A stretch of DNA of 64,000 nt from assembly GCA_951213105.1 (NCBI GenBank), contig OX578152.1, forward strand, positions 73,642,180-73,706,179. Reading direction: 5' to 3'. The translations under genes and the position numbers were made by a program. This document shows positions 34,087-44,899 of the stretch, piece after piece. How positions within the stretch are numbered: position 1 is the first letter of the stretch; the number at the start of each line of letters is the position of its first letter. The stretch comes from Amaurobius ferox (taxonomy: Eukaryota > Arthropoda > Arachnida > Araneae > Amaurobiidae). The notes below the pieces were generated by a model. The model had not been told where the DNA came from. It did no database searches and worked only from the letters and a program-made list of their open reading frames with translations.

Positions 34087-34489
34087 AAACTACTGTATGT
34101 ACAAAAAAACCCATCTCTAGCATATCTGTTACAAATGAGTAACTATAGGCCAAGACTAAGGATAAAGAGAGAAGGTAACATATCACTACAATGGAAAGGG
34201 GGATGAGAAGAATATTAGGATTCAAAAATCACAATTAAAAGTATATAAAAATAAATAAAAATAAAACTCGGCAAAAATGAGAATAGGCAATAACAATCAG
34301 CTTAAGATAAGAGATTAAGAATAGATAACAATCAATTGAAACCCCACAAAAAATGGCGGTTAGTTCGAAATTGCATTCTCATCAGGACAGCCATACAATT
34401 CGAATTAAAACCGATAGACTAGCCAGTTTCTGACAATGGCGATAGTATTTAACTATAGACACCATTGGAACTGTCTAATATATATATAT
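34087..34489. other. No recognisable feature
   Basis: A-rich DNA between the hAT remnant and the first palindromic MITE. Confidence 0.4.
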
Positions 34490-35120
34490 ACAGGGTGTCC
34501 CTAAAATGACTGACACATTTGAAAAATGCATTTAAAAAAAAACAGAAGTCGATAGAAGTGTAGCGTTTGCTGCATTGCACTTGGAAAACCAGGGAATTTT
34601 AATTTTATTCAATAAATTTTCAAAATTTGTTACTAAGGTCACCAACAGATGGCGCTGCTGAATTGGAAAAACTAATAAAAGATATGACCATCTCGCAAAA
34701 ACTACAAAATGATGTTTTTTCAAAATAACCACCATTTACAACAATATGGCGCTCTCTGAGAACAAAATTCGCAAACATTTCAGCCAGAATGGTCCGGTCA
34801 AGAAATAAATATCCGCTGTTCCAACAAATTCCCATTTTCAACGAATAAACCAACAGCAACTGGAAATTTTTGAGAAGCACACACACGCTAGCAGAATGCT
34901 GAGCAAAGTACAGAATGGTGATCAGACAGTATGCGTTTCCCTGCGACTCAAACACAACCGCAGTGCCATCTTTTGGTGACCTTTGTAATGAATTTTGAAA
35001 ATTGGTTGAATAAAATTCCCTGGTTTCCCAAGTACAATGCAGCAAACGTTACATTTTTATCGCCTTCTGTGTTTTTTAATGCATTTTTCAAATGTGTCCG
35101 TCATTTTTGGGACACCCTGT
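34490..35120 (-). mobile_element. Palindromic MITE ending in CAGGGTGTCCC
   Basis: ACAGGGTGTCCCTAAAATGA at left pairs with TTTTTGGGACACCCTGT at right; arms of about 150 bp (GCTGCATTGCACTTGG/CCAAGTACAATGCAGC). Flanked by TA. Mid-element on the minus strand, VLRERHIVVNGGYFEKTSF near 34740 recalls the end of a mariner-like transposase. Confidence 0.8.
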
Positions 35121-35142
35121 ATTATACTATATATACACACAC

Positions 35143-35634
35143 ACAGGGTGTCCCAAAACGGACTCCTGAACTTTAAAAATAAATATCTCGGAAACGATTA
35201 CAGATAAAAGGGTGAAATAAAGTGTATGTTTATTGGACAGCCAGTGCAATTCACCAACTGCGGTTTCAAAAAATAGATAAAAAATTTCCCAACAGATGGA
35301 GCTAATAGGCATATATAGTCATTGTGCTCGGGTTGAATTGCAGCCCGACGAAGACAAGCGTAGCTTTTGACATAGATTTCAAGTATCGAAAGGTCCTGAT
35401 CGGGAAAAAATTCTATATGTATTCACAAAATTTGAAAGGACCGGAAGCACTGAAGCTAATTTGACAATATATGCCTATCAGCCCCATCTGTTGGGGAAAA
35501 TGTCAACTACTTTTAGAAACCACAGTGTGTAAATTTTACTGGCAATAAACATACACTTTATTTCATCCTTTTATCTGTGACGGTATCCGAGATATTCATT
35601 TTTAAAGTTCGATAGTCCTTTTTGGGACACCCTG
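35143..35634. mobile_element. Second palindromic MITE ending in CAGGGTGTCCC
   Basis: ACAGGGTGTCCCAAAACGGA pairs with TCCTTTTTGGGACACCCTGT. Arms of about 160 bp include GGTGAAATAAAGTGTATGTT and AACATACACTTTATTTCATC. No transposase codons recognised. It lies 22 bp from the previous MITE within TA/CA microsatellite sequence. Confidence 0.85.
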
Positions 35635-35737
35635 TATATATATATATATATATAATATACGAGCCGTATTTGGCTTTCTTGGTTTTTGAATCTTGGTTTA
35701 TATTTTCTTTGGGATTCTGTTTTTCCCATGCACATGG

Positions 35738-35917
35738 TTTTGGAACTGCTTCGTGCGATCACTGTTACTGGAAGTGTTTCCTAGGAATAAAAGCACGCTT
35801 TAACCAGGAATAGGGGTCACAATCCCCCTAGACATTAATGATCCCTCGTTAGCATTCCTTTTCTCCTTTTGCTATATTTCCTACTTGAATTGTAAAACTT
35901 CAACTGTTTCTTTTTGG

Positions 35918-35930
<13 letters not shown>
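35738..35930 (+). repeat. Family E repeat, copy 1
   Basis: TTTGGAACTGC, TTTCCTAGGAATAAAAGCAC and CAGGAATAGG.GTCACAATC are shared with 58718-58895. A related CGGAAAGTGGGGATCACAAT occurs at 59113. It could be an LTR fragment. Confidence 0.6.
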
Positions 35931-35952
<22 letters not shown>

Positions 35953-36227
35953 TCAATTTTTATATTAAAATTTTAGGGTTTAAAAGCTGGTCATAAGTAA
36001 ATTATTACTAATGAATTATTCTTATTCTCAGTTCATTCCATATATTTTAACAATCAATCAATGACCCATCCTCTGACAGCTTCACTCGTGATTATTTCGT
36101 TGATGCGCAAAATTAGAAACTATTCAATCGATCATCTATCTGGTCATAAGCCTAAAGCTGAACGTCATTTCTATTGTCAATCCTATTAGCCATTACACGC
36201 ATTTAATACTCGTATAATGTCTTACGT

Positions 36228-36310
36228 TGATTGATTTCCAACGGCGAAGGTCGTATCCTTTGAAGGCCACTGGAAATAGAAGAACTGATTATATATACGT
36301 CAATAATCTG
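36228..36310. repeat. Hairpin-forming dispersed repeat, copy 2
   Basis: GCGAAGGTCGTATCCTTTGA followed by AGGCCACTGGAAAT, matching 22165-22225. Confidence 0.6.
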
Positions 36311-36468
36311 ACGATCGTTCAAAATTAGGCTTCAGTAAGGCAAGAATTCCTCTGGACTGATTCAGTGGTGAAGAGTGATAAAATAATTTGGGGAAACGTA
36401 CGTAAAACTAGGAACATAAATTAGCAAATAAAAATGTTTATGTTGTATATTTTAACAAGGTTATAAAT

Positions 36469-37385
36469 AAAAAAATCTGATGTGGGCAACACATGACTTT
36501 CCGTATATAATGCAATGAATTTACTACTTTTACAGTTAAAAAAATGTTATTCTTATAGAAGATACTTATATTCTTTCCATCGTCGTCATTTTCATTGATT
36601 TAGCGTCATTTTCATTGATTTAGCGTCATTTTTATCAATTTGGCGAGATTTTTGTAAAGTTGGCAACAATTAAAAATGACGCCAAGTTGGCGACATTCCG
36701 CCAAATTTGTCGCCAAAATCTCACCAAGCGTTATGGACGGAAAAATAAGTTATTTTTACTATTGGATAAATGACTATTGGCGTTCAAATGCAAAAGTATT
36801 ACTCAAAGTATCTTTTTTCATGAATGGAACGAACTAGATCCACGAGAATGATGTCACCAAATTTATCGCATGGTATTACATATGAAAAGTGAACATGTTT
36901 CTCAATAGGAAATATTTTCTTGTTATTTTATATGACTTTTTGATAATTTTTTTAGAAAATGTGCAATATATCGAGACCGGTTCATGTTATCGTTCTAAAA
37001 TTTATGTCAATCGTTTTCTAATGAAACATTACATAAGAAATGTCTATTTGCGTAACTTTATTAGCGGTTTTGATTTTTTGACGATTTTTTCAAAATTTCA
37101 CTCGAAAATTTAGGGGGGTTCTGAACATTCGATTGCGTATAAAATCAATAGGCTTCCAGTGTTTATGGATTGTGATTTTTGTACCAAATTTTGTTCGAAT
37201 CGGTCCATTCGTTCGTCAGTTATCGTCTCCACAGACTCACCGACACACACACACACATACTTTCAAAAATGTTTGATTCGTGATCAGGGATGCTTGAAAC
37301 GTGCTCTCCCGTCGAAAACTCGGAATTCGAATTTTCGACTCCGTCACAATACTTTCCTTATACATTATGTATGTAAGGAAAGTAA
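36469..37385 (+). mobile_element. Family A HINE-like element, A4
   Basis: 5' end TCTGATGTGGGCAACACATG, ACTTTCCGTATATAA; short (CA)n at 37242-37256; 3' palindrome from TACTTTCCTTATACATTATG to GTAAGGAAAGTAA. Well preserved. Confidence 0.82.
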
Positions 37386-37526
37386 TAACATGAAAATAAA
37401 TGAATCACATTTTGCAAGGTGAAATCTCGGATTTCCTTTTCTCTATGGAACCGATTTAAAAACGTTATATGTGAGAAAACACAATACACAGGAAACTCTT
37501 TCAACTTGTGAATAAAATCAATGAAA

Positions 37527-37683
37527 TAAATCTAATGCGGGCAGCGCATAACTTTCCCGCATTATTCCAGATCGTGAACTATCACAGAACCCTTCTTTCA
37601 TATCACACGCCAAGCGTCGTTTTATCGCCAGTTCTGGTACGATATTCTGGCAACTCCCGCGAGAGTGGAGGGAAAGGCGAATT
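37527..37683 (+). mobile_element. Family D HINE-like 5' end
   Basis: TCTAATGCGGGCAGCGCATA then ACTTTCCCGCATTATTCC. The stem is ATGCG/CGCAT where families A and C have ATGTG/CACAT, a compensatory change. Its 3' end is not present; the sequence passes into the U repeat at 37684. Confidence 0.65.
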
Positions 37684-39112
37684 GTCTATATAATAAAAGG
37701 CAATGTCTGTGTGTGTGTGTGTCTGTCTGTCTTATACACTATACGTTTCGCGACCGCGCGTCGGAGAGCTACGAAATTTGGCAATCGGAGACCCGGGGGG
37801 GAGGGAAGGGGACACATGAAAACCGATTTTTAAAATTTTAATTATTTTTTTATTTATTTAATGTTTTATGCGATTTCGACCGTTTTTTGCCCTTTTTGCC
37901 CTTTTTGCCCTTTTTTCTCCACGATCCAGACATCGTAGAAAAAAATAAATTACACCATCGGAAAGAGCAGAGAATTTCGAGTAAAAATATATATCAATTT
38001 CAAATCTGAATTTCGATTTCTAATATTTTTTAAAGATTTTAAAACAAAACTCACTTTTGGCTCAAAAAATCAATTTTTTGTTTTTAAATTCTCGCATCGT
38101 GAAAAGTACTCATAATTTCGACTAATAATTTACATTTTTAGAAAGCTGAAATATCTGGCATTCTTACAAGTCTAATGTGGTCCAGAAATAATGAAAATTG
38201 CCTTCAGGATGGCAATTTTAAAGACGCCATGATTTTAAATTTCTCGGCGTTCCGTTCGTTTCTCCCCCGCTGAAGCAGGGAAGGTGGTGGGTGGGGACGT
38301 CAAGGTGGAGGTGACGTCACGGTTCTGAATAGAGCGCCTTTGCTCTATATAAATTATTATATTTATATTTTAAATGATGGGACGATCTGGATTTTTTAAA
38401 TGTATATTTTAACTTTTGGATATTTTAAATGGATATTTTAATTTTATGGATATTTTAAATGATAGAACAATGAAACAATGGAATGAGGATGATGGAATTA
38501 AGCATATGGTCATTTTAAATTGCAAATTAGCGCGCGGGAAGTTAGCGGTAGGCCCGGGTTCGATTCCCGCCACTGCCAAAACTGCCGCCGTGTTTACGTG
38601 GAATACGATCACGTTAAATATGTGGGTCCGTAAGTCCTTCCGAGAGGTTGGTGGTAGGGGAAGGAGGATACGGCCCCTGTGGATGCCTCCCCCACTGGGT
38701 TCCCGTCTAAATTGGGTGAATATGTAGAAAGTTATGGAGATTGTCGCGGAGGGCGCGGCAGCCCAGTGGTTAGCGCGCGGGAATTGCACTCAGTAGGCCC
38801 GGGTTCGATTCCCGCCACTGCCAAAACTTACGCCACGTTCACGCAGAGTACGATCACGTTAAACATGTGGGTTCGTGAGTCCTTCCGAGAGGTTGGTGGT
38901 AGGGGAAGGAGGGTACGGTCTAAATTGGGTGAATAAAAAGAAAGTTATGGAGATTGTCGCGGAGGGCGAAGTAGCCCAGTGGTTAGCGCGCGGGAATTGC
39001 ACGCGGTAGGCCCGGGTTCGATTTCCGCCACTGACATGGAGTACGATCACGTTAAACATATGGGTCCGTATGTTTTTCCGAGAGGTTGGTGGTAGGGGAA
39101 GGAGGGTACGTT
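37684..39112 (+). repeat. U unit 1 of a tandem triplication
   Basis: Starts TCTATATAATAAAAGGCAAT, a GTGT/CTGT tract and TATACACTATACGTTTCGCG, followed by about 800 bp of AT-rich DNA and then tRNA-like SINE units with box-B sequences near 38557, 38800 and 39015. Nearly identical to units 2 and 3. It ends at GGTACGTTCCCTGT, where units 2 and 3 continue; the break shares the CCTGT/CTGTC motif with the start of unit 2, suggesting a microhomology junction. Confidence 0.85.
38754..38825 (+). mobile_element. tRNA-like SINE head, representative unit
   Basis: GGCAGCCCAGTGGTTAGCGC (A box) and CCCGGGTTCGATTCCCGCC (perfect B box) are about 35 nt apart, so an RNA polymerase III type 2 promoter is plausible. 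The body follows: GCC.TGTT.ACGC.GAGTACGATCACGTT, CTTCCGAGAGGTTGGTGG, CCTCCCCCACTGGGTTCC. The other units lie at about 38968, 40133, 40347, 40724, 40962, 41068, 42453 and 42669, plus partial ones. Confidence 0.82.
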
Positions 39113-41392
39113 CCCTGTCTTATACACTATACGTTTCGCGACCGCGCGTCGGAGAGCTACGAAATTTGGCAATCGGAGACCTGGGGGGGAGGGAAGGGGA
39201 CACGTGAAAACCGATTTTCAAAATTCTAATTATTTTTTTATTTATTTAATGTTTTATGCGATTTCGACCTTTTTTTGCCCTTTTTGCCCTTTTTTTCTCC
39301 ACGATCCAGATGTCGTAGAAAAAAACAACTCACACCATCGGAAAGAGCAGACAATTACGAGTAAAAATATATCAATTTCAAATCTCCATTTCGATTTCTA
39401 ATATTTTTTAAAGATTTTAAAACAAAAGTCACTTTTGGCTCAAAAAAACGATTTTTGGTTTTTAAATTCTCGCATAGTAAAAAGTACTCATAATTTCGAC
39501 TAATAATTTACATTTTTAGAAAGCTGAAATATCTGGCATTCTTACAAGTCTAATCTGGTCCAGAAATAATGAAAATTGCCTTCAGGATCGCAATTTTAAA
39601 GACGTCATGATTTTAAATTTCTCGGCGTTCCGTTCGTTTCTCCCCCGCTGAAGCAGGGAAGGTGGTGGGTGGGGACGTCAAGGTGGAGGTGACGTCACGG
39701 TCCTGAATAGAGCACCTTTGCTCTATATAAATTATTATATTTATATTTTAAATGATGGGACGATCTGGATTTTTTAAATGTATATTTTAACTTTTGGATA
39801 TTTTAAATGGATATTTTAATTTTATGGATATTTTAAATGATGGAACAATGAAACAATGGAATGAGGATGATGGAATTAAGCATATGGTCATTTTAAATTG
39901 CAAATTAGCGCGCGGGAAGTTAGCGGTAGGCCCGGGTTCGATTCCCGCCACTGCCAAAACTGCCGCCGTGTTTACGTGGAATACGATCACGTTAAATATG
40001 TGGGTCCGTAAGTCCTTCCGAGAGGTTGGTGGTAGGGGAAGGAGGATACGGCCCCTGTGGATGCCTCCCCCACTGGGTTCCCGTCTAAATTGGGTGAATA
40101 TGTAGAAAGTTATGGAGATTGTCGCGGAGGGCGCGGCAGCCCAGTGGTTAGCGCGCGGGAATTGCACTCAGTAGGCCCGGGTTCGATTCCCGCCACTGCC
40201 AAAACTTACGCCACGTTCACGCAGAGTACGATCACGTTAAACATGTGGGTTCGTGAGTCCTTCCGAGAGGTTGGTGGTAGGGGAAGGAGGGTACGGTCTA
40301 AATTGGGTGAATAAAAAGAAAGTTATGGAGATTGTCGCGGAGGGTGAAGTAGCCCAGTGGTTAGCGCGCGGGAATTGCACGCGGTAGGCCCGGGTTCGAT
40401 TTCCGCCACTGACATGGAGTACGATCACGTTAAACATATGGGTCCGTATGTTTTTCCGAGAGGTTGGTGGTAGGGGAAGGAGGGTACGTTCCCTGTGGAT
40501 GCCTCCCCCACTGGGTTCCGGTCTAAATTGGGTGGCACATCCTGGCCGTCCAACCAGTTACCAGGCCCGGGTTCGATTCCCAAAATTGCCGCCGTGTTTA
40601 CGCGGAGTACGAGCACGTTAAACATGTGGGTCCGTGAGTCCTTCCGAGAAGTTGGTGGTAGAGGAAGGAGGGTACGGTCTAAATTGGATGAATAAAACGA
40701 AAGTTATGGAGATTGTCGCGTAGGGCAAAGTAGCCCAATGGTTAGCGCGCGGAAATTGCACTCGGTAGGCCCGGGTTCGATTCCCAAAATTGCCGCCGTG
40801 TTTACGCGGAGTACGATCACGTTAAACATGTGGGTCTGTAAGTCCTTCCGAGAGGTTGGTGGTAGGGGAAGAAGGGTACGGTCCCTGTGGATGCTTCTCC
40901 CACTTGGTTCCGGTCTAAATTGGGTGAATAAAAAGAAAGTTATGAAGAACATCGCGGAGGGTGAAGTACCCCAGTGGTTAGTGCGCGGGATTTGCACTTG
41001 GTAGGCCCGGGTTCGATTCCCAAAATTGCCGAATAAAAATAAAGTTATGGAGATTGTCGCGGATGGCACGGTAGCCCAGTGGTTAGCGCGCGGGAATTTC
41101 ACTCGGTAGGCCCGGGTTCGATTCCCGCCATTGCCAAAACTGCAGCCGTGTTCACGCGGAGTACGATCACGTTAAACGTGTGGGACTGCAAGTCCTTCCG
41201 AGAGGTTTGTGGTAGGGGAAGGAGGGTACGGTCTCTTTGGATGCCTCCCCCATTGGGTTCCGGTCTAAATTGTGTGGCATTTCCTGGCCTTCCAAGCAGT
41301 TACCTTACACCTTTCTGGTAGGTCGCGCCAACGAGTTTGCCACGGTCAGAATTTTCAAGGGTAGCGAACAGGCTGGTCGCCAAAGGCGGCTA
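39113..41392 (+). repeat. U unit 2 of the triplication
   Basis: Lacks the first 40 or so bases of unit 1 but then follows it almost base for base at an offset of 1378. It carries the longest run of SINE units (about seven box-B sites from 39940 to 41117) and ends with the SINE tail ...TTTCTGGTAGGTCGCGCCAA and a 110-bp segment to GGCGGCTAGTC. Confidence 0.85.
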
Positions 41393-43160
41393 GTCTATAT
41401 AATAAAAGGCAATGTCTGTGTGTGTGTGTGTCTGTCTGTCTTATACACTATACGTTTCGCGACCGCGCGTCGGAGAGCTACGAAATTTGGCAATCGGAGA
41501 CCTGGGGGGGAGGGAAGGGGACACATGAAAACCGATTTTTAAAATTTTAATTATTTTTTTATTTATTTAATGTTTTATGCGATTTCGACCGTTTTTTGCC
41601 CTTTTTGCCCTTTTTTCTCCACGATCCAGACATCGTAGAAAAAAATAAATTACACCATCGGAAAGAGCAGAGAATTTCGAGTAAAAATATATCAATTTCA
41701 AATCTGAATTTCGATTTCTAATATTTTTTAAAGATTTTAAAACAAAACTCACTTTTGGCTCAAAAAATCAATTTTTTGTTTTTAAATTCTCGCATCGTGA
41801 AAAGTACTCATAATTTCGACTAATAATTTACATTTTTAGAAAGCTGAAATATCTGGCATTCTTACAAGTCTAATGTGGTCCAGAAATAATGAAAATTGCC
41901 TTCAGGATGGCAATTTTAAAGACGCCATGATTTTAAATTTCTCGGCGTTCCGTTCGTTTCTCCCCCGCTGAAGCAGGGAAGGTGGTGGGTGGGGACGTCA
42001 AGGTGGAGGTGACGTCACGGTTCTGAATAGAGCGCCTTTGCTCTATATAAATTATTATATTTATATTTTAAATGATGGGACGATCTGGATTTTTTAAATG
42101 TATATTTTAACTTTTGGATATTTTAAATAGATATTTTAATTTTATGGATATTTTAAATGATAGAACAATGAAACAATGGAATGAGGATGATGGAATTAAG
42201 CATATGGTCATTTTAAATTGCAAATTAGCGCGCGGGAAGTTAGCGGTAGGCCCGGGTTCGATTCCCGCCACTGCCAAAACTGCCGCCGTGTTTACGTGGA
42301 ATACGATCACGTTAAATATGTGGGTCCGTAAGTCCTTCCGAGAGGTTGGTGGTAGGGGAAGGAGGATACGGCCCCTGTGGATGCCTCCCCCACTGGGTTC
42401 CCGTCTAAATTGGGTGAATATGTAGAAAGTTATGGAGATTGTCGCGGAGGGCGCGGCAGCCCAGTGGTTAGCGCGCGGGAATTGCACTCAGTAGGCCCGG
42501 GTTCGATTCCCGCCACTGCCAAAACTTACGCCACGTTCACGCAGAGTACGATCACGTTAAACATGTGGGTTCGTGAGTCCTTCCGAGAGGTTGGTGGTAG
42601 GGGAAGGAGGGTACGGTCTAAATTGGGTGAATAAAAAGAAAGTTATGGAGATTGTCGCGGAGGGCGAAGTAGCCCAGTGGTTAGCGCGCGGGAATTGCAC
42701 GCGGTAGGCCCGGGTTCGATTTCCGCCACTGACATGGAGTACGATCACGTTAAACATATGGGTCCGTATGTTTTTCCGAGAGGTTGGTGGTAGGGGAAGG
42801 AGGGTACGTTCCCTGTGGATGCCTCCCCCACTGGGTTCCGGTCTAAATTGGGTGGCACATCCTGGCCGTCCAACCAGTTACCAGGCCCGGGTTCGATTCC
42901 CAAAATTGCCGCCGTGTTTACGCGGAGTACGAGCACGTTAAACATGTGGGTCCGTGAGTCCTTCCGAGAAGTTGGTGGTAGGGGAAGGAGGGTACGGTCT
43001 CTTTGGATGCCTCCCCCATTGGGTTCCGGTCTAAATTGTGTGGCACTTCCTGGCCTTCCAAGCAGTTACCTAACACCTTTCTGGTAGGTCGCGCCAACGA
43101 GTTTGCCACGGTCAGAATTTTCAAGGGTAGCGAACAGGCTGGTCGCCAAAGGCGGCTAGT
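41393..43160 (+). repeat. U unit 3 of the triplication
   Basis: Complete 5' start (TCTATATAATAAAAGGCAAT) like unit 1 and the SINE-tail end of unit 2, but fewer SINE units. The predicted 103- and 126-residue frames of the three units differ by single residues, so the copies are very young or an assembly has collapsed or expanded them. Confidence 0.85.
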
Positions 43161-43605
43161 TTATAATAAATGATATTGTTCATGATGATCGATGATTTAA
43201 TTCACTGCGCAGAATGTCTTTAGATATATTTGTATCCGATTATTTACATCATTTATTATGTATTTTCTGGTTTTAAAGTAATACTATGGAAATACATGTA
43301 TTTAAGAACTTTGCGTACAGCATACAGATAATTTGAAATTGGTTTAAAAAATGTTCCATGCACATATATAATTTATAATTTGAATAAAACGATCATATGC
43401 GAGATTTCGTAGTAAATATATAAAGATCCGTATGTTGTTCAATACTTATATAGTACAAAAATCAGTAATGAAAAATTATTTGAAAGCAGTGCATATTTGT
43501 CATTTTAAACATGTAAAATTTAAAACATTTTAGGGAAATTTGCTGGACATTTTTCGGTTTGTGAGAGCAATAAATAAGTGTTACTTTCCCAATATACATA
43601 GTAGT
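43161..43605. other. No recognisable feature
   Basis: AT-rich; no repeat or coding match noted. Confidence 0.4.
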
Positions 43606-43608
43606 ATA

Positions 43609-43800
43609 ATGCAGCGTTGATTAAGATGTGTTCCACGGAACCCTTGGGGTTCCGCGACGTGATAGTTTCATCTAAATTGTCTTAAGAATTTAAAAACGAG
43701 TAAAATTTTAATGCATAATTTGGACCAACAAGGATTTTTTCTTATTTTGGGGTTCTGCCATCAAATTAAATTTGAAAAGGGTTCTCGACCAAATGAATTT
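43609..43800. mobile_element. hAT-type terminus, partial
   Basis: CAGCGTTGATTAAGATGTGTTCC, then ACGGAACCCTTGGGGTTCCGCG resembles the CAG-GTTTCTCAACC-TGTTCCGCGG-type terminus of some hAT families, with its own GGAACCC/GGGTTCC hairpin. No second end or coding sequence was found. Confidence 0.5.
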
Positions 43801-44031
43801 TGAAAACAATGGTATAATGTATTGCGAAAGTATTTTGACAGGGTCGAAATCTCGAATGAGTTTGTGTTTTCGAAGGTAGAGCTCATTTCAAACAGAGTTG
43901 AACTCGAATCGAATGTTTTCGAAGTGATATCTGTGTGTGTATGTGGGCGCATATATATTAATGTATGTGCATGTATATTAGTGTGGGTATATGTATTAGT
44001 ATATGTGTATGTTTAGTGTGTGTGTGTGTTG

Positions 44032-44414
44032 TTGTTGTTGAGACCCAGACAGTCCGACCTACCAGAAAGGTGTAAGGTAACCGTTTGGACGGCTGGGAAG
44101 TGCCACCCAATTTAGACCGGAACCCAGTGGGGGAGGCATCCACAGGGACCGTACCCTCCTTCCCCTACCACCAACCTCTCGGAAGGACTTACGGACGCAC
44201 ATGTTTAACGTGATCGTACTCCGCATGAACACGGCGGCAGTTGTGGCAGCGTGCAAACCCAGCGCGCAAACCACCGGGTTACCGCGCCCGAAATGTGCTA
44301 ACAGCACGCGGTGTTCCCAGGTAGTCACCCACCCAAGTACTAACCGCTCCCGATGCTGCTTGACTTTGGTGATCTAACGAGAACCGGTGTTTTCAGCACG
44401 GTAGGGCCGTTGGC
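44032..44414 (-). mobile_element. Full-length SINE with 5S rRNA head
   Basis: On the minus strand: 5S-derived head (44414-44295), a tRNA-like stretch GCGCGGTAACCCGGTGGTTT with A-box similarity but no B box (about 44290-44240), the common body (GTACGATCACGTTAAACATG, CTTCCGAGAGGTTGGTGG, GGTCTAAATTGGGTGGCACT) and a tail GACGGACTGTCTGGGTCTC-like end followed by (CAA)n. GTGTGTGTGTTG lies at both borders (44020-44031 and 44415-44426); in a GT tract this is supportive but not decisive. The right copy abuts base 1 of the 5S head, so the copy looks complete. Confidence 0.85.
44295..44414 (-). pseudogene. 5S rRNA-derived SINE head, 120 nt
   Basis: Starts GCCAACGGCCCTACCGTGCT, continues GGTTCTCGTTAGATCACC, AAGCAGCATCGGGAGCGG, TTAGTACTTGGGTGGGTGAC and ends CCGCGTGCTGTTAGCAC. 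Length and landmarks fit arthropod 5S rRNA from first to last base, with scattered substitutions. The internal control region (AAG..AAGCAGC and TGGGTGGGTGAC.ACCTGGGAACACCG) is kept, so it could supply a polymerase III type 1 promoter. It is fused directly to the SINE, so it is not a host 5S gene. Confidence 0.9.
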
Positions 44415-44432
44415 GTGTGTGTGTTGCAAAGA

Positions 44433-44512
44433 ACCTTGCTGCCCCAACCGGGAATCAAACTCTGGATCTTCGAACTGGTCAGCCGATGCTCTACCGTTGA
44501 GCTACTGGGACG
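44433..44512 (-). other. tRNA-like segment beside the SINE
   Basis: Minus strand GTCCCAGTAGCTCAACGGTA and GAGCATCGG give a good D-arm and A box; GAGTTTGATTCCCGG is a weakened B box (GTTTGATTC for GTTCGANTC). Anticodon arm and T stem pair poorly, so a SINE head or tRNA pseudogene rather than a working tRNA. Confidence 0.55.
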
Positions 44513-44899
44513 AAATTGCAAGCTCTTATCGCCGAAGTGAACTCGGCAGTGTATGTCCGTTAGTGTGTGTGTCCTTGGGCCAGTCGATGCGATATCTAAT
44601 GAACGAATGAAACGTTTCGAACAAAGTTTTTTACGATCATTACAAGAAGTAATAATGGAAGTCTATTGATTTTAAAAGCAATCGAATATTTGGAAACCGA
44701 CTCCCAATTTTCAAATGGAATTTCATAACCTTTAGTGGAAAATGAAGAACCTTTGGAAAATGAAGTTTAATATATTTGATGATTCCTGTCCCTTAGGGGA
44801 AATTAATATTCTTGATTTAAGATATATTGCGTTTCACGGTTATAATCATTTATATATTGAGTTTCAGGCCGATATATTGAGTTTCACGGTTATAATCTT

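Larger units (their letters stand above)
43815..44725 (-). mobile_element. Family A relative (A8), split by SINE insertions
   Basis: Left part GGGTCGAAATCTCGAATGAG and GTTTTCGAAGTGATATCTG, right part CGATGCGATATCTAATGAACG through GGAAGTCTATTGATTTTAAA and GCAATCGAATATTTGGAAAC align with family A at matching spacing around its microsatellite. The 5S-headed SINE and a tRNA-like segment sit in the GT tract between them. Both element ends are missing. Confidence 0.7.

Noticed and set aside
38754..38825. Functional tRNA genes in tandem
   Set aside because: A and B boxes are good, but acceptor and anticodon stems do not close and the sequence continues into a SINE body.
38409..43124. Repeated 66-126 residue open frames on both strands
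   Set aside because: They lie on tRNA-like SINE bodies and recur with the SINE units in opposite frames; no protein signal.
37684..43160. CRISPR-like regular repeats
   Set aside because: Units are long SINE sequences with polymerase III boxes in a eukaryotic setting, without short unique spacers or cas genes.
44295..44414. A functional host 5S rRNA gene
   Set aside because: It is fused to a SINE body with flanking duplications, has substitutions, and lacks a downstream T-run terminator.
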